This document shows, piece by piece, positions 36,841-44,222 of a stretch of DNA of 58,395 nt; position 1 is the first letter of the stretch; every line of letters begins with the position of its first letter. The stretch comes from a virus. The notes below the pieces were generated by a model that did not search any database, was not told the origin of the DNA, and saw only the letters and a list, made by a program, of their open reading frames with translations. Made by a program: the position numbers and the translations under genes. The stretch covers positions 1 to 58,395 of IMG/VR virus record IMGVR_UViG_3300033141_005199; one strand, 5' to 3'.

Positions 36841-37722
36841 ATGTTAAACCATAGGGTTAAGATTGGGTGGGCTGGAGACTACCGCCGCAGGGGTAAGCAG
36901 TTTGACTTAGCGTACCTTGTGGCTAGGGAGCTGGACGCGGAGCTGGTGGCGGCTGGTCCGCATAACTCACGTATCTACGTTGAGCACTCTGAGATGCCTG
37001 AGTTCTACCGTAGCGTGGACTGCCTCCTAGTTACAAGCGCGTTTGAGGCTCACCCCTTGGTGGTGTATGAGGCGTTGGCGTGTGGAACACCTGTTCTCAT
37101 GGAGAGACGTGTTGGGGACTGCTACGTTAACAATGTGAGGGGTGTGTTCTACTATAATGGCTTCGACGTTGACAATATCTGTGAGTCTGTGAAGTATGTT
37201 GTCGAGAATAGGGATGCGTTGAGCCGTGAAGCAGTCAAGTGTATAAGGGATGAGTGGACGTGGGATAAGGTTGCCCCACAGTACCATGAGATGGTTGAAG
37301 CCATCACAGACGTGGAGAACCCCTCTATACTGTGGTTAGCGGATGTAAGGGACTGGGCGTGGGGGTTCATGGGTGAGGACGTCAAGAGATACGTGTTCAG
37401 AGACATGGATATAGTGTACACGTCGGAGATGAGTCCACAAGACTTGGATATGGAGGTAGCTGTGCATGACGTGGTGTTTAACCATCCGTGGAAGCTGGTT
37501 AACCATGTGAATGTGCCGAGCCTCACTGGCGTCGTGAACCTGCTGTGTGTGGCGAACCCAGCGTTCATACACCCTGAGAATGCTTCAATGTTCTATAAGG
37601 CGCTGGTGTCCGCATCCGCGTTGACTACGGTGTCGAAGCCCATAGTAGATGTCTTGAGGTTTATGGGTAAGCCTGTGTTCTACGCTACTAGGGGCGTGAA
37701 CGTGGAGCTATTCCACCCCTAG
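36841..37722 (+). CDS. GT-B glycosyltransferase with apparently swapped halves
   Basis: Residues of about 5-150 look like the donor-binding C-terminal half of family 4 glycosyltransferases: KIGWAGDYRRRGKQFD, FYRSVDCLLVTSAFEAHPLVVYEALACG with an E-x7-E motif, and VLMERRVG. The second half (residues of about 155-293) looks like an acceptor domain and ends with FYATRGVNVELFHP, which in normal enzymes is the link leading into the donor domain. The order is therefore reversed, as in a circular permutation. It may glycosylate virion or host-surface proteins. No frameshift is seen. Confidence 0.75.
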   Translation: MLNHRVKIGWAGDYRRRGKQFDLAYLVARELDAELVAAGPHNSRIYVEHSEMPEFYRSVDCLLVTSAFEAHPLVVYEALACGTPVLMERRVGDCYVNNVRGVFYYNGFDVDNICESVKYVVENRDALSREAVKCIRDEWTWDKVAPQYHEMVEAITDVENPSILWLADVRDWAWGFMGEDVKRYVFRDMDIVYTSEMSPQDLDMEVAVHDVVFNHPWKLVNHVNVPSLTGVVNLLCVANPAFIHPENASMFYKALVSASALTTVSKPIVDVLRFMGKPVFYATRGVNVELFHP

Positions 37723-37874
37723 GAAGCACCCCTCAACGGATGCCACTGCATCTTCTCCACGTAGTCGCAGTCCAGGCATATAACTATGATGTCCTTATTC
37801 TCCCCATATGGGGGTATGAGGGCTAGTCTTCCACCGCAACGCGGACAGGTGAACTCAGTGAACTCAGTATTCAT
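37719..37874 (-). CDS. Small zinc-ribbon protein, 51 aa
   Basis: ATG 37874 to TAG 37719 on the minus strand encodes FTCPRCGGRLAL followed by VICLDCDYVEKM, a CPxC...CxxC zinc ribbon. Its stop codon overlaps that of the glycosyltransferase gene (CTAG). A TGTTTTAAGAC promoter-like box lies upstream. It may be a transcription factor acting on late genes; inference only. Confidence 0.6.
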   Translation of the reverse strand: MNTEFTEFTCPRCGGRLALIPPYGENKDIIVICLDCDYVEKMQWHPLRGAS

Positions 37875-37920
37875 CACGTTGTGCTATGCAACCGTGTCTT
37901 AAAACAGTATCGCTTAACAC

Positions 37921-37990
37921 ATTTCACCACTACAAGGTAGTAAATTCATTGTTACCACTTGTGGGTGGTTAATAACAATACCCTTATATA
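37921..37990 (+). promoter_or_regulatory. Late operator-promoter element, copy A
   Basis: This stretch (TTTCACCACT, GGTAGTAAA, TTACCACTTGTGGGTGGTTAA, ending in ACCCTTATATA) is nearly the same as 42499-42570. The TATA box is the final CTTATATA. A second TATA box (CTATAAAAG, about 38001-38009) follows, before the gene at 38062. Conservation of the part upstream of the TATA box suggests a binding site for an activator or repressor. Confidence 0.75.
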
Positions 37991-38061
37991 TCTCCAGACA
38001 CCTATAAAAGTAAGCCCGAAGACACTCAGGGCGGGCGCAAGGATATGGGTGCGAAGTAGAT

Positions 38062-38325
38062 TTGGGGGTACAAGGCGAAGTATTCGAGATAACATCATCC
38101 ACAACATATACGGGTGATGGAAGCCTATTCTGGATATATATACACGCGACGGCGGATACAACTGTAACGATCTCAGATAACACAGATGAGAAGATAAGCC
38201 TGTATCAGGCGGCGGACACCAGCGGACCGATAACTGTGTTCACCCCTGCTATAAGGGTTAGGACAAGCCTTAAGATAACGATAAGCGGGACTGCGAAGGT
38301 GAGTGTGTGTCACAACGTGAGTTAG
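38062..38325 (+). CDS. Small beta-sandwich structural protein
   Basis: This 87-aa protein, rich in T, S, I and V, shows alternating strands (FEITSSTTYTGDGSLFWIYIHA, RVRTSLKITISGTAKVSV), typical of virion fibres and adaptor proteins. The start is TTG 38062. It lies just below the duplicated late operator, which suggests strong late expression. Exact role unknown. Confidence 0.6.
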   Translation: MGVQGEVFEITSSTTYTGDGSLFWIYIHATADTTVTISDNTDEKISLYQAADTSGPITVFTPAIRVRTSLKITISGTAKVSVCHNVS

Positions 38326-38326
38326 G

Positions 38327-38614
38327 GTGGTGGTTGAAGTGTTGGGGAAACTGAATATATGGAGGAGGCTCAGGGAGGCTGAGGAGAAGGTGTGTCAGCT
38401 GGAGGACAGGGTGACGCTCTACGAGGCAATAGTCACTGAGCTATGCGAGGAACACGTCGATACAGCTGAGATGCTTCTTAAACTATCCACATTGGTTGGG
38501 AGGCTGGCTGAGGCGTCGATGAGAAGCAGTGAAGCCAGCAGGAGTGTGGTGGATACGCTTAGAGCAGTTGACCTTACCCTTAGAAACGGGTTAACGGAGG
38601 CAGAGGACAGGTGA
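38327..38614 (+). CDS. Coiled-coil protein, 95 aa
   Basis: Almost the whole chain is helical with heptads (WRRLREAEEKVCQLEDRVTLYEAIV, LLKLSTLVGRLAEA). No membrane segment. It follows the previous stop by one base and overlaps the next start by four. It may connect fibre proteins; function unknown. Confidence 0.6.
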   Translation: MVVEVLGKLNIWRRLREAEEKVCQLEDRVTLYEAIVTELCEEHVDTAEMLLKLSTLVGRLAEASMRSSEASRSVVDTLRAVDLTLRNGLTEAEDR

Positions 38615-38943
38615 CGGGCGTCAGGTATAAGGTGTGGGATGGAGCTACATCTGACTCATATCAGGCGACGCAGAAGCCGAAGTGCCTAGGGTGGAGAGTC
38701 AAGCTAATATACATTAAGAACAACCATGGCTCCAACAGCATAGCGTACAAGATATACGGTGAGGCGGATTCACGTGACACAGCGGACAGCACACACCTAC
38801 TGCTAGGTGAGACAACGCTCGCCGCAGGTGGCACAGCGATATACCGCACAGAGGATCCGTGGGACAGTGTCTACGTGTCCGTTAAGAATGCTTCAGCTGG
38901 GAGCGATGCATCCGCCGTCATATGGATTAATGGGGGTGAGTAG
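38611..38943 (+). CDS. Virion structural protein, 110 aa
   Basis: This beta-rich protein (RVKLIYIKNNHGSNSIAYKIYG, TTLAAGGTAIYRT, DSVYVSVKNAS) ends in a strand with an IWINGG tail. Composition and position between a coiled-coil and a fibre gene suggest a head or tail appendage protein. Confidence 0.6.
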   Translation: MTGVRYKVWDGATSDSYQATQKPKCLGWRVKLIYIKNNHGSNSIAYKIYGEADSRDTADSTHLLLGETTLAAGGTAIYRTEDPWDSVYVSVKNASAGSDASAVIWINGGE

Positions 38944-38945
38944 CT

Positions 38946-39965
38946 GTGAGCCTCAAGGCATCTGACTTGACGGCTGGGGCGAACCAGGTTGGGTTCGACG
39001 ACACCGTTATAACTGTGAATAAGGATGACACCATTGACATCAACGTTGCGGGTGCAGTTGACTTCGAGGTGTCGAGTAACCTGTTCACAGCTAAGTCTGG
39101 CAGCGTGTTTAAGGTTGACGAGATACAGGAGTCTACATCTGGTAGCGGTGTGACTGTTGACGGGGTGCTTCTTAAGGATGGCGGAGTATCAGCGTCTTCT
39201 CTTAAAGTCCAAAATGCAGGAGATGTTAGAACAATTCTCATTGATGATGCATATTATATGTTTAAGGCATGGGATAACGTCTCAAATCTTAAAGAGGTGG
39301 CACGCCTACAATCTGCATCTGATCCATATTTCTCCTTCGGTGGTTCTCAAGAGCACAAATTCTACTTCAGTGGGGCATACGACGCCTCTGCTAGGATCAA
39401 GATGGTGTCTGATACTAAAATATGGTTTCGAGACTCTGCCGTCTACATTAACAGTAACGATGATGGACACTTAGATATTACAGCAGATACTAGTGTGGAT
39501 ATTAACGCTCCACTCGTAGCCACAACTGATGCAACGTTTAACGGAGATTTAACCGTAACGGATGGTTCGCAATATGTAAAATTATTTGATTCTGCTTATA
39601 TTAGATCTGAGAGATCGAATTACTGGAACACCCTCATTGAAGGAAGAGTAATCGGAGATGCATATTCTAGGATAAAAATTGATATAGGTGATGGGATCTA
39701 CTTTGGTGATGGATCAAGTGCACATGATGTTAATTTGTACCGTGATTCAGCTAATGTCCTAAAGACAGATGATAAACTAGTGGTTGGTGGTGTTTTAGAG
39801 CTACATGACGTGCTTGACTTGACGAATATTGGGGCAGGAAACCCCTTGATAAAGGTTGTTGCGACAAGTGATACGCCCAGCAGTAGTCCTGAAACCGACC
39901 CAGAGCAGGGGTGGATAGAAATAGACATCGGTGGCACAAGCTACTACATCCCATACTACAACTAA
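38946..39965 (+). CDS. Tail fibre or spike protein
   Basis: The 339-aa chain is repetitive and beta-rich, with fibre-type elements (YINSNDDGHLDITADTSVDINAP, FGDGSSAHDVNLYRDS, VLKTDDKLVVGG) common in viral receptor-binding proteins. The N-terminus (SLKASDLTAG) may attach to the virion, and the C-terminal WIEIDIGGTSYYIPYY caps the fibre. The central part of the gene (about 39190-39800) is more A+T-rich than both ends, suggesting recombination. It is followed by a T-rich terminator. Confidence 0.65.
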   Translation: MSLKASDLTAGANQVGFDDTVITVNKDDTIDINVAGAVDFEVSSNLFTAKSGSVFKVDEIQESTSGSGVTVDGVLLKDGGVSASSLKVQNAGDVRTILIDDAYYMFKAWDNVSNLKEVARLQSASDPYFSFGGSQEHKFYFSGAYDASARIKMVSDTKIWFRDSAVYINSNDDGHLDITADTSVDINAPLVATTDATFNGDLTVTDGSQYVKLFDSAYIRSERSNYWNTLIEGRVIGDAYSRIKIDIGDGIYFGDGSSAHDVNLYRDSANVLKTDDKLVVGGVLELHDVLDLTNIGAGNPLIKVVATSDTPSSSPETDPEQGWIEIDIGGTSYYIPYYN

Positions 39966-40015
39966 ACAATTTTAGTTTTATTTAATTACTCATCATTGTT
40001 TTATTTAGTTGTTTA
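39966..40015 (+). terminator. T-rich terminator after the fibre gene
   Basis: The sequence after the fibre stop contains AATTTTAGTTTTATTTAATT and later TTGTTTTATTT, several T tracts without any gene, as expected for an archaeal terminator. Confidence 0.45.
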
Positions 40016-40096
40016 CCACAGTATATTCATTCCAAGCTGTTCAATATGTTTATATATGGTGATGAAGCGTATTTACATGTTATACTTGGTGTCGAG

Positions 40097-40258
40097 ATGC
40101 CAACCTACGTGAATAACTCAGCCACGCTGTCAACCAGCAACATCAACAAAAACAACCAAGACACCAAGCTCCATATAACAGGTAACAGGTACTGCACCTA
40201 CATACAGAACAGGTTAGAGGCAAACAGGGCAGTGAGGCATATTACGGGGGGTAGTTAG
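40097..40258 (+). CDS. Hypothetical protein, 53 aa
   Basis: The open frame begins at 40046, inside a TATA box (TTTATATATGG, 40045-40056), so that codon cannot be in the mRNA. ATG 40097, after GGTGTCGAG, is the likely start. The product is polar (YVNNSATLSTSNINKNNQD) with a basic helical end. Function unknown. Confidence 0.5.
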   Translation: MPTYVNNSATLSTSNINKNNQDTKLHITGNRYCTYIQNRLEANRAVRHITGGS

Positions 40259-40260
40259 CT

Positions 40261-40434
40261 GTGGCTAATGAAAAGATTGTCGTTGTAAAGCTCATCGGCG
40301 GGTTCGCAGTGAGGGCTCAGGTGGGCGACGTGGATTTAGAATACGTTAAGGGATTGGTGGCTGGCAGGTATCTTGAGAAATATCCTGGTTTCCAGCTTAT
40401 CAGAGTGGAGGTGGAGGAGGTAGACGGCGAGTGA
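40261..40434 (+). CDS. Hypothetical protein, 57 aa
   Basis: GTG 40261 to TGA 40434 encodes a small alpha/beta protein (KIVVVKLIGGFAVRAQVG, then a helix and QLIRVEVEEVDGE). The end overlaps the start of the next gene (GTGA). It fills the gap fully, which supports translation. Confidence 0.55.
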   Translation: MANEKIVVVKLIGGFAVRAQVGDVDLEYVKGLVAGRYLEKYPGFQLIRVEVEEVDGE

Positions 40435-40739
40435 GTGATAAACATGTGGGGCTGGATGAGCGTCTGAATCAGCTATACGTGGATGTGGCGAAGATATGCG
40501 GAGTCATCGACGAGATGGGTGACAGGTTAACGGATCAGAGTAAGAGTCTGCGGACTCTTAACCATAACAGCACATCGATGGCTACAACCATAGCTCGGCT
40601 AGAGGTGAAGGTTGACAACAATACCTCGATGATTAAAAACCTTAAGAAGGAGATCAGCGACAACATTAAACTGTGGCTGACAGTGTTCAGCATAGCGGTG
40701 AGCATAATAACGTTTATAATAAACTATTATAGGGTGTAA
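40431..40739 (+). CDS. XhlA-like coiled-coil protein with C-terminal membrane segment
   Basis: Residues 5-75 form a coiled coil with heptads (SMATTIARLEVKVDNNTSMIKNL) and residues of about 80-98 form a membrane helix (LWLTVFSIAVSIITFIINYY). This layout is that of XhlA-type haemolysin/holin-associated proteins and of some tail-associated membrane proteins. In an archaeal virus it could help open the membrane. Function not proven. Confidence 0.6.
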   Translation: MSDKHVGLDERLNQLYVDVAKICGVIDEMGDRLTDQSKSLRTLNHNSTSMATTIARLEVKVDNNTSMIKNLKKEISDNIKLWLTVFSIAVSIITFIINYYRV

Positions 40740-40759
40740 CATGTGGAGGCTGAATATTA

Positions 40760-41503
40760 GTGGGAACATATGTCAGTGAGGAAGACGTAGAGGCGTTAAC
40801 GCAGATAACGATAAACGAGTCAAGCGTACCAACCAGCACACAGGTCTCAGCGTGGATAACACAGGTAGAGGCACGCGTAGAGGAACGTGCACTGGGAAGC
40901 CACACAGCGACAGACGAGTACATAGACGTCCCAGCCTACACCAGCAACACTGGAATCTACAACTACAGGTACAACAGCGACACAGACATCGTGCAGTTCG
41001 GCGACCCCCAGTCGCCCAACATAGTCCCACTAACCAGCATAAGGCGACCACTAATCAGCATCACCAAACTCGAGAAAAACGATGAAGACTACACGGAGTC
41101 ACCCAACTGGGTTGAGTTAACCGAGGGGCCTGCTGACGGGGCAGACTACCTGCTACTACGCAGCGGTGGGAAGCAGCACGGCTACGCACTCTACTTCATA
41201 GATAACCCGCCTAAGCCCGGTCCTAAGAGGCTCCGCATATCATATAGTTATGGGCATAATGTTAGCACCAGCATCCTTAAAGAGTACTGCACTAAGCTGG
41301 TTGCGGTGAATGTGCTTGAAGCCCGCATGGGCACCAGCAGCGTGGATGGTTTATCGTATCTTGACGCTGGGGCGTTCGGAGTCGCTATGAACACTAGGTA
41401 TGTTGAGCGGATCCAGCGGTGGCTTGAGGATATTAGGGAGATTGAGGACAGGTATTTCCCAGATGACAGTGAGAAGGGTGGAGTACCCCACGTGGTGCTG
41501 TAG
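40760..41503 (+). CDS. Head-tail adaptor protein (connector, gp6-like)
   Basis: The helical N-terminus (SEEDVEALTQITINESSVPT, VSAWITQVEARVEER) and C-terminal helices after a beta domain match head-tail connector adaptors such as HK97 gp6, although this one is longer (247 aa) owing to a central beta insertion (residues of about 50-150). It lies immediately before a gp10-like gene and a tail terminator, in the canonical order. Confidence 0.7.
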   Translation: MGTYVSEEDVEALTQITINESSVPTSTQVSAWITQVEARVEERALGSHTATDEYIDVPAYTSNTGIYNYRYNSDTDIVQFGDPQSPNIVPLTSIRRPLISITKLEKNDEDYTESPNWVELTEGPADGADYLLLRSGGKQHGYALYFIDNPPKPGPKRLRISYSYGHNVSTSILKEYCTKLVAVNVLEARMGTSSVDGLSYLDAGAFGVAMNTRYVERIQRWLEDIREIEDRYFPDDSEKGGVPHVVL

Positions 41504-41505
41504 GG

Positions 41506-42033
41506 TTGAGGCGGTACTACGAGTTAACGGACAGCAGGCAGGTTAAAAGGTTCTACGCCGACCTGAAGCTAGCCATAGATAGAACCCGCGTCGACGTAGT
41601 TGACAGATGCATACAGTACGCTGGGAACTCAGCTAGGGGATTATCCATCTACCGTATGCCGAGCAGCGGTGGAAGCTACGCTAGAAGCCACCATAAGAGA
41701 ACTTCACACGACCCCATTGGCACGCTTGGAACCAGCGTAGGCGAAGCATACAACGACCATAAGTGGGCGGCGGCAGTCGAGTATGGTACACGTAGCCACG
41801 TGATTAGAAGCAGAGGCAGATACCCTCTGCGGATAACTAAGAAGCTCCCAGGCGACGCGGGTAAAGAGACGCCGTACGGCGTAAAGTACATAGATGTTGA
41901 CATCAACGATAAATACGCTGTCACCCATAGGGGGGCTAGGGCTTTCTACATATACACTGAGGCGTTCTCAAGGCTCGTCAGGAAGCTCCCAGGCTTCATG
42001 CGTAAGGTTTTTAAGAGGTACTTCGTGAGGTAA
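41506..42033 (+). CDS. Neck/tail completion protein (HK97 gp10-like)
   Basis: The 175-aa basic protein has an N-terminal helix, then EAYNDHKWAAAVEYGTRSHVIR, the VEYGT-H segment characteristic of HK97 gp10-type proteins, and RARAFYIYTEAFSRL-type helices at the end. It starts with TTG two bases after the adaptor stop. It would sit in the neck of the virion. Confidence 0.75.
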   Translation: MRRYYELTDSRQVKRFYADLKLAIDRTRVDVVDRCIQYAGNSARGLSIYRMPSSGGSYARSHHKRTSHDPIGTLGTSVGEAYNDHKWAAAVEYGTRSHVIRSRGRYPLRITKKLPGDAGKETPYGVKYIDVDINDKYAVTHRGARAFYIYTEAFSRLVRKLPGFMRKVFKRYFVR

Positions 42034-42036
42034 TGA

Positions 42037-42486
42037 TTGATGACTGCTTTATCGTATTCAACGTATATAACGAGCATAAAGGACAGCTTGAAGAGTGTTA
42101 TAGATGGTACGACGAGCTTCAACGGGAAGGTTTCAGCCGACGCGGTTAACGAGGAAACCAGCACGCTGTCAGCGAGAATCGAGTTAACCAGCGACGAGGT
42201 ACTGGGGGACGGTGGGCCAGGCATCGTGCACCATAATACGGGGTTCACGGTTAAAGTCAGGTATCTGAGTGGCGTGGATGAGGATGACTTAGATGCCCTT
42301 GTGGGGTATGTTGGCGAGATAGTTAACGCGATAGAGGCTGATAGGACGCTTGGCAACAGCTACATATTGAACACTGAGGTTACTCAAACCGAGTACAGTG
42401 TTCAGGTGGCTGACCCTGGTGCACCGTTGATTATGAGGCATTGTCATATATCGGTTGAGGTGGAGGGTCTGCGTAACACTAACTAG
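42037..42486 (+). CDS. Tail terminator protein
   Basis: The 149-aa alpha/beta protein (YITSIKDSLKSVID, DLDALVGYVGEIVNAIEADRTL, SYILNTEVTQTEY, CHISVEVEG) has the pattern of phage tail terminators, which cap the tail tube and bind the connector. Position between gp10-like and tail tube genes agrees. Its stop is followed by the second copy of the late operator. Confidence 0.7.
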   Translation: MMTALSYSTYITSIKDSLKSVIDGTTSFNGKVSADAVNEETSTLSARIELTSDEVLGDGGPGIVHHNTGFTVKVRYLSGVDEDDLDALVGYVGEIVNAIEADRTLGNSYILNTEVTQTEYSVQVADPGAPLIMRHCHISVEVEGLRNTN

Positions 42487-42498
42487 CATTCCTCAACA

Positions 42499-42570
42499 TT
42501 TTCACCACTGCTGGGTAGTAAAATCATCTTTACCACTTGTGGGTGGTTAAAACAGCAATACCCTTATATA
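42499..42570 (+). promoter_or_regulatory. Late operator-promoter element, copy B
   Basis: This is the second copy of the element at 37921-37990: TTTCACCACT, GGTAGTAAAA, TTACCACTTGTGGGTGGTTAA, then AATACCCTTATATA. It lies about 50 nt before the tail tube gene. A central CCACTTGTGG is palindromic. Confidence 0.75.
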
Positions 42571-42621
42571 CGGCAATCGGGTTCTCAACAATAGAAAACA
42601 GATAGACAGAGGTTATGTTAT

Positions 42622-43638
42622 ATGTCACGTTACATTGGATTCGCCGAAGAGACCACGTTCGGTACAAAGGGAACCACAGTCATGGACTTCAGGTTCCTAA
42701 ACGAGACGGTGGGCACGACCCGCGAAGACTTCTTCCCAGAGACAGCGGAGTACTGGACGCCCACCAGTAAGGTAGACGGGTTCTTCAGGGGTGGAGGCGA
42801 CATAGTTATCCCCGTTGACCCTGTGCAGTTCCCCAAGCTACTTGTCCTCCACATGGGTGACCCGACCACAACTGGTCCAGATGACTCAGCGTATGAACAC
42901 GTATTCAAGTATGGTGGAAACGAGTCGGTTAGCGCAACAGGTGTTAAGCCGTTCACGCTCTACAAGGGTGTCGGGATAGAGAAGGATAGACTGTTCCTCG
43001 GATGCCTCATAGAGAACCTGACACTGGACTGCGTTAACCGTGAACCTGTGACAGCCACAGTGTCCGTGATACACAGCGGACATGAGACTCTGGAAACCGC
43101 TAGAACACCAGACTACTCAGCATATGATCCACCTCGATTCTTCAGCTTCGCCAAAGTCGCAACCATGACGATAGGCGGCGCAGATAGGCTTTCAACCGCC
43201 CCGACGATAGAGGCGTTCCACGGAAGCCTACCTAGAAGCTACGATACGGATCACTACGTGCTGGGCAACCCGTACCTAGCCGCACCAAGCCTAAGCGGGT
43301 TCGCCATACCGACTGGAAGCATGGATCTAAGCTTCACCAGCGAGGATGAGCATGAGCGCTTCCTAGGCTCGGTTGGGGCGTCTGAGACGGGGGATCAGAG
43401 TAGCTTCGCGATAGTGTTGGAGCTTCAGGGAGCGTTAATAGGCTCTAGCTCCAAGTACGGTATTAAGATAGAGATACCGAAGGCGTATTATACGGGTGAG
43501 GGTAGTGTGGCTAACGTTACTGGCAGAGACCGCATCGTGCAGACGGTTAACTGGCGTGGAGCCTATGATAGCAGTGAGGCGTGTAGCGCTAAGATCACGG
43601 TGACTAACATAACTGATGACTACACGTCTCTGAGCTAA
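42622..43638 (+). CDS. Major tail tube protein
   Basis: The 338-aa protein opens with RYIGFAEETTFGTKGTTVMDF and has repeated beta elements with long insertions (GGGDIVIPVDPVQFPKLL, GIKIEIPKAYYTGEG), as in phage tail tube proteins of the type that build long non-contractile tails. It lies after the tail terminator and before the chaperone pair. The strong operator-promoter upstream fits a highly expressed protein. Confidence 0.8.
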   Translation: MSRYIGFAEETTFGTKGTTVMDFRFLNETVGTTREDFFPETAEYWTPTSKVDGFFRGGGDIVIPVDPVQFPKLLVLHMGDPTTTGPDDSAYEHVFKYGGNESVSATGVKPFTLYKGVGIEKDRLFLGCLIENLTLDCVNREPVTATVSVIHSGHETLETARTPDYSAYDPPRFFSFAKVATMTIGGADRLSTAPTIEAFHGSLPRSYDTDHYVLGNPYLAAPSLSGFAIPTGSMDLSFTSEDEHERFLGSVGASETGDQSSFAIVLELQGALIGSSSKYGIKIEIPKAYYTGEGSVANVTGRDRIVQTVNWRGAYDSSEACSAKITVTNITDDYTSLS

Positions 43639-43651
43639 GAGGTGAGTTGCG

Positions 43652-43993
43652 GTGAGTGACAATATGCTTGACGCCTATATGAGGTTGACGACACGCAGCG
43701 TGGTTGAGCGGATTGGGGACGGGGAAGTAGAGTGGACGGTGACCGTGATGTCACCTATGGCTACGGCGAAGCTCCTAAGCATCATACCTAACATAGATGA
43801 GGAGGTGGACGTTGACACGTTAATCAGGGAACACTACTTGATGATAGCACAGGACATCGTGTACCCGTGCATAGTGTCCCCGAAGATACCAGTCGAGAGG
43901 CTAACCGCTAAGACGGTGACAACCCTGTTCCCAGAGATATTTGAGATGAGCTTCCCGAAAGGGGAGGGTGATGACGGGTTTCGCGAAGAGTGA
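43652..43993 (+). CDS. Tail assembly chaperone, first part
   Basis: The 113-aa protein has the size, helical content (VDVDTLIREHYLMIAQDIV) and location of gpG-type tail chaperones. It ends in an acidic GEGDDGFREE that overlaps the next gene by 26 bases. Confidence 0.6.
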   Translation: MSDNMLDAYMRLTTRSVVERIGDGEVEWTVTVMSPMATAKLLSIIPNIDEEVDVDTLIREHYLMIAQDIVYPCIVSPKIPVERLTAKTVTTLFPEIFEMSFPKGEGDDGFREE

Positions 43994-44222
43994 CGTCGCG
44001 TACACAATAGATCTAATCTGCAGGAGGTATGGGGGGGTTCGCCCAAGCGAGGTGCTGGGCTACCACCCGATGGATGGGAGGGGGCTGCTCATGGACATAG
44101 CTATAGCTAAGCACTCAGCTATGAGGGACGCTGAGTCGGAGACGGTGAAGGGGAGGTATGAGGCTATGAAGGCTACGTGGGATAAGGATACGTATGACGA
44201 GGTTAGGAGGTTTATGATGTGA
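43968..44222 (+). CDS. Tail assembly chaperone, second part
   Basis: The 84-aa helical protein (DVAYTIDLICRRYGGVRPSEVL, HSAMRDAESETV) lies between the first chaperone and the tape measure gene, where gpT-type proteins are found. In lambda-like viruses the second part is made by ribosomal frameshift. Here a GTG/ATG start with GGGGAGG upstream allows independent translation, and no slippery run is evident. Confidence 0.6.
   Translation: MMTGFAKSDVAYTIDLICRRYGGVRPSEVLGYHPMDGRGLLMDIAIAKHSAMRDAESETVKGRYEAMKATWDKDTYDEVRRFMM

Noticed and set aside
43930-44000. Programmed ribosomal frameshift between the tail chaperone genes
   Set aside because: The shift needed would be +1 or -2, there is no slippery heptamer in the overlap, and the second gene has its own GTG/ATG with a ribosome-binding site.
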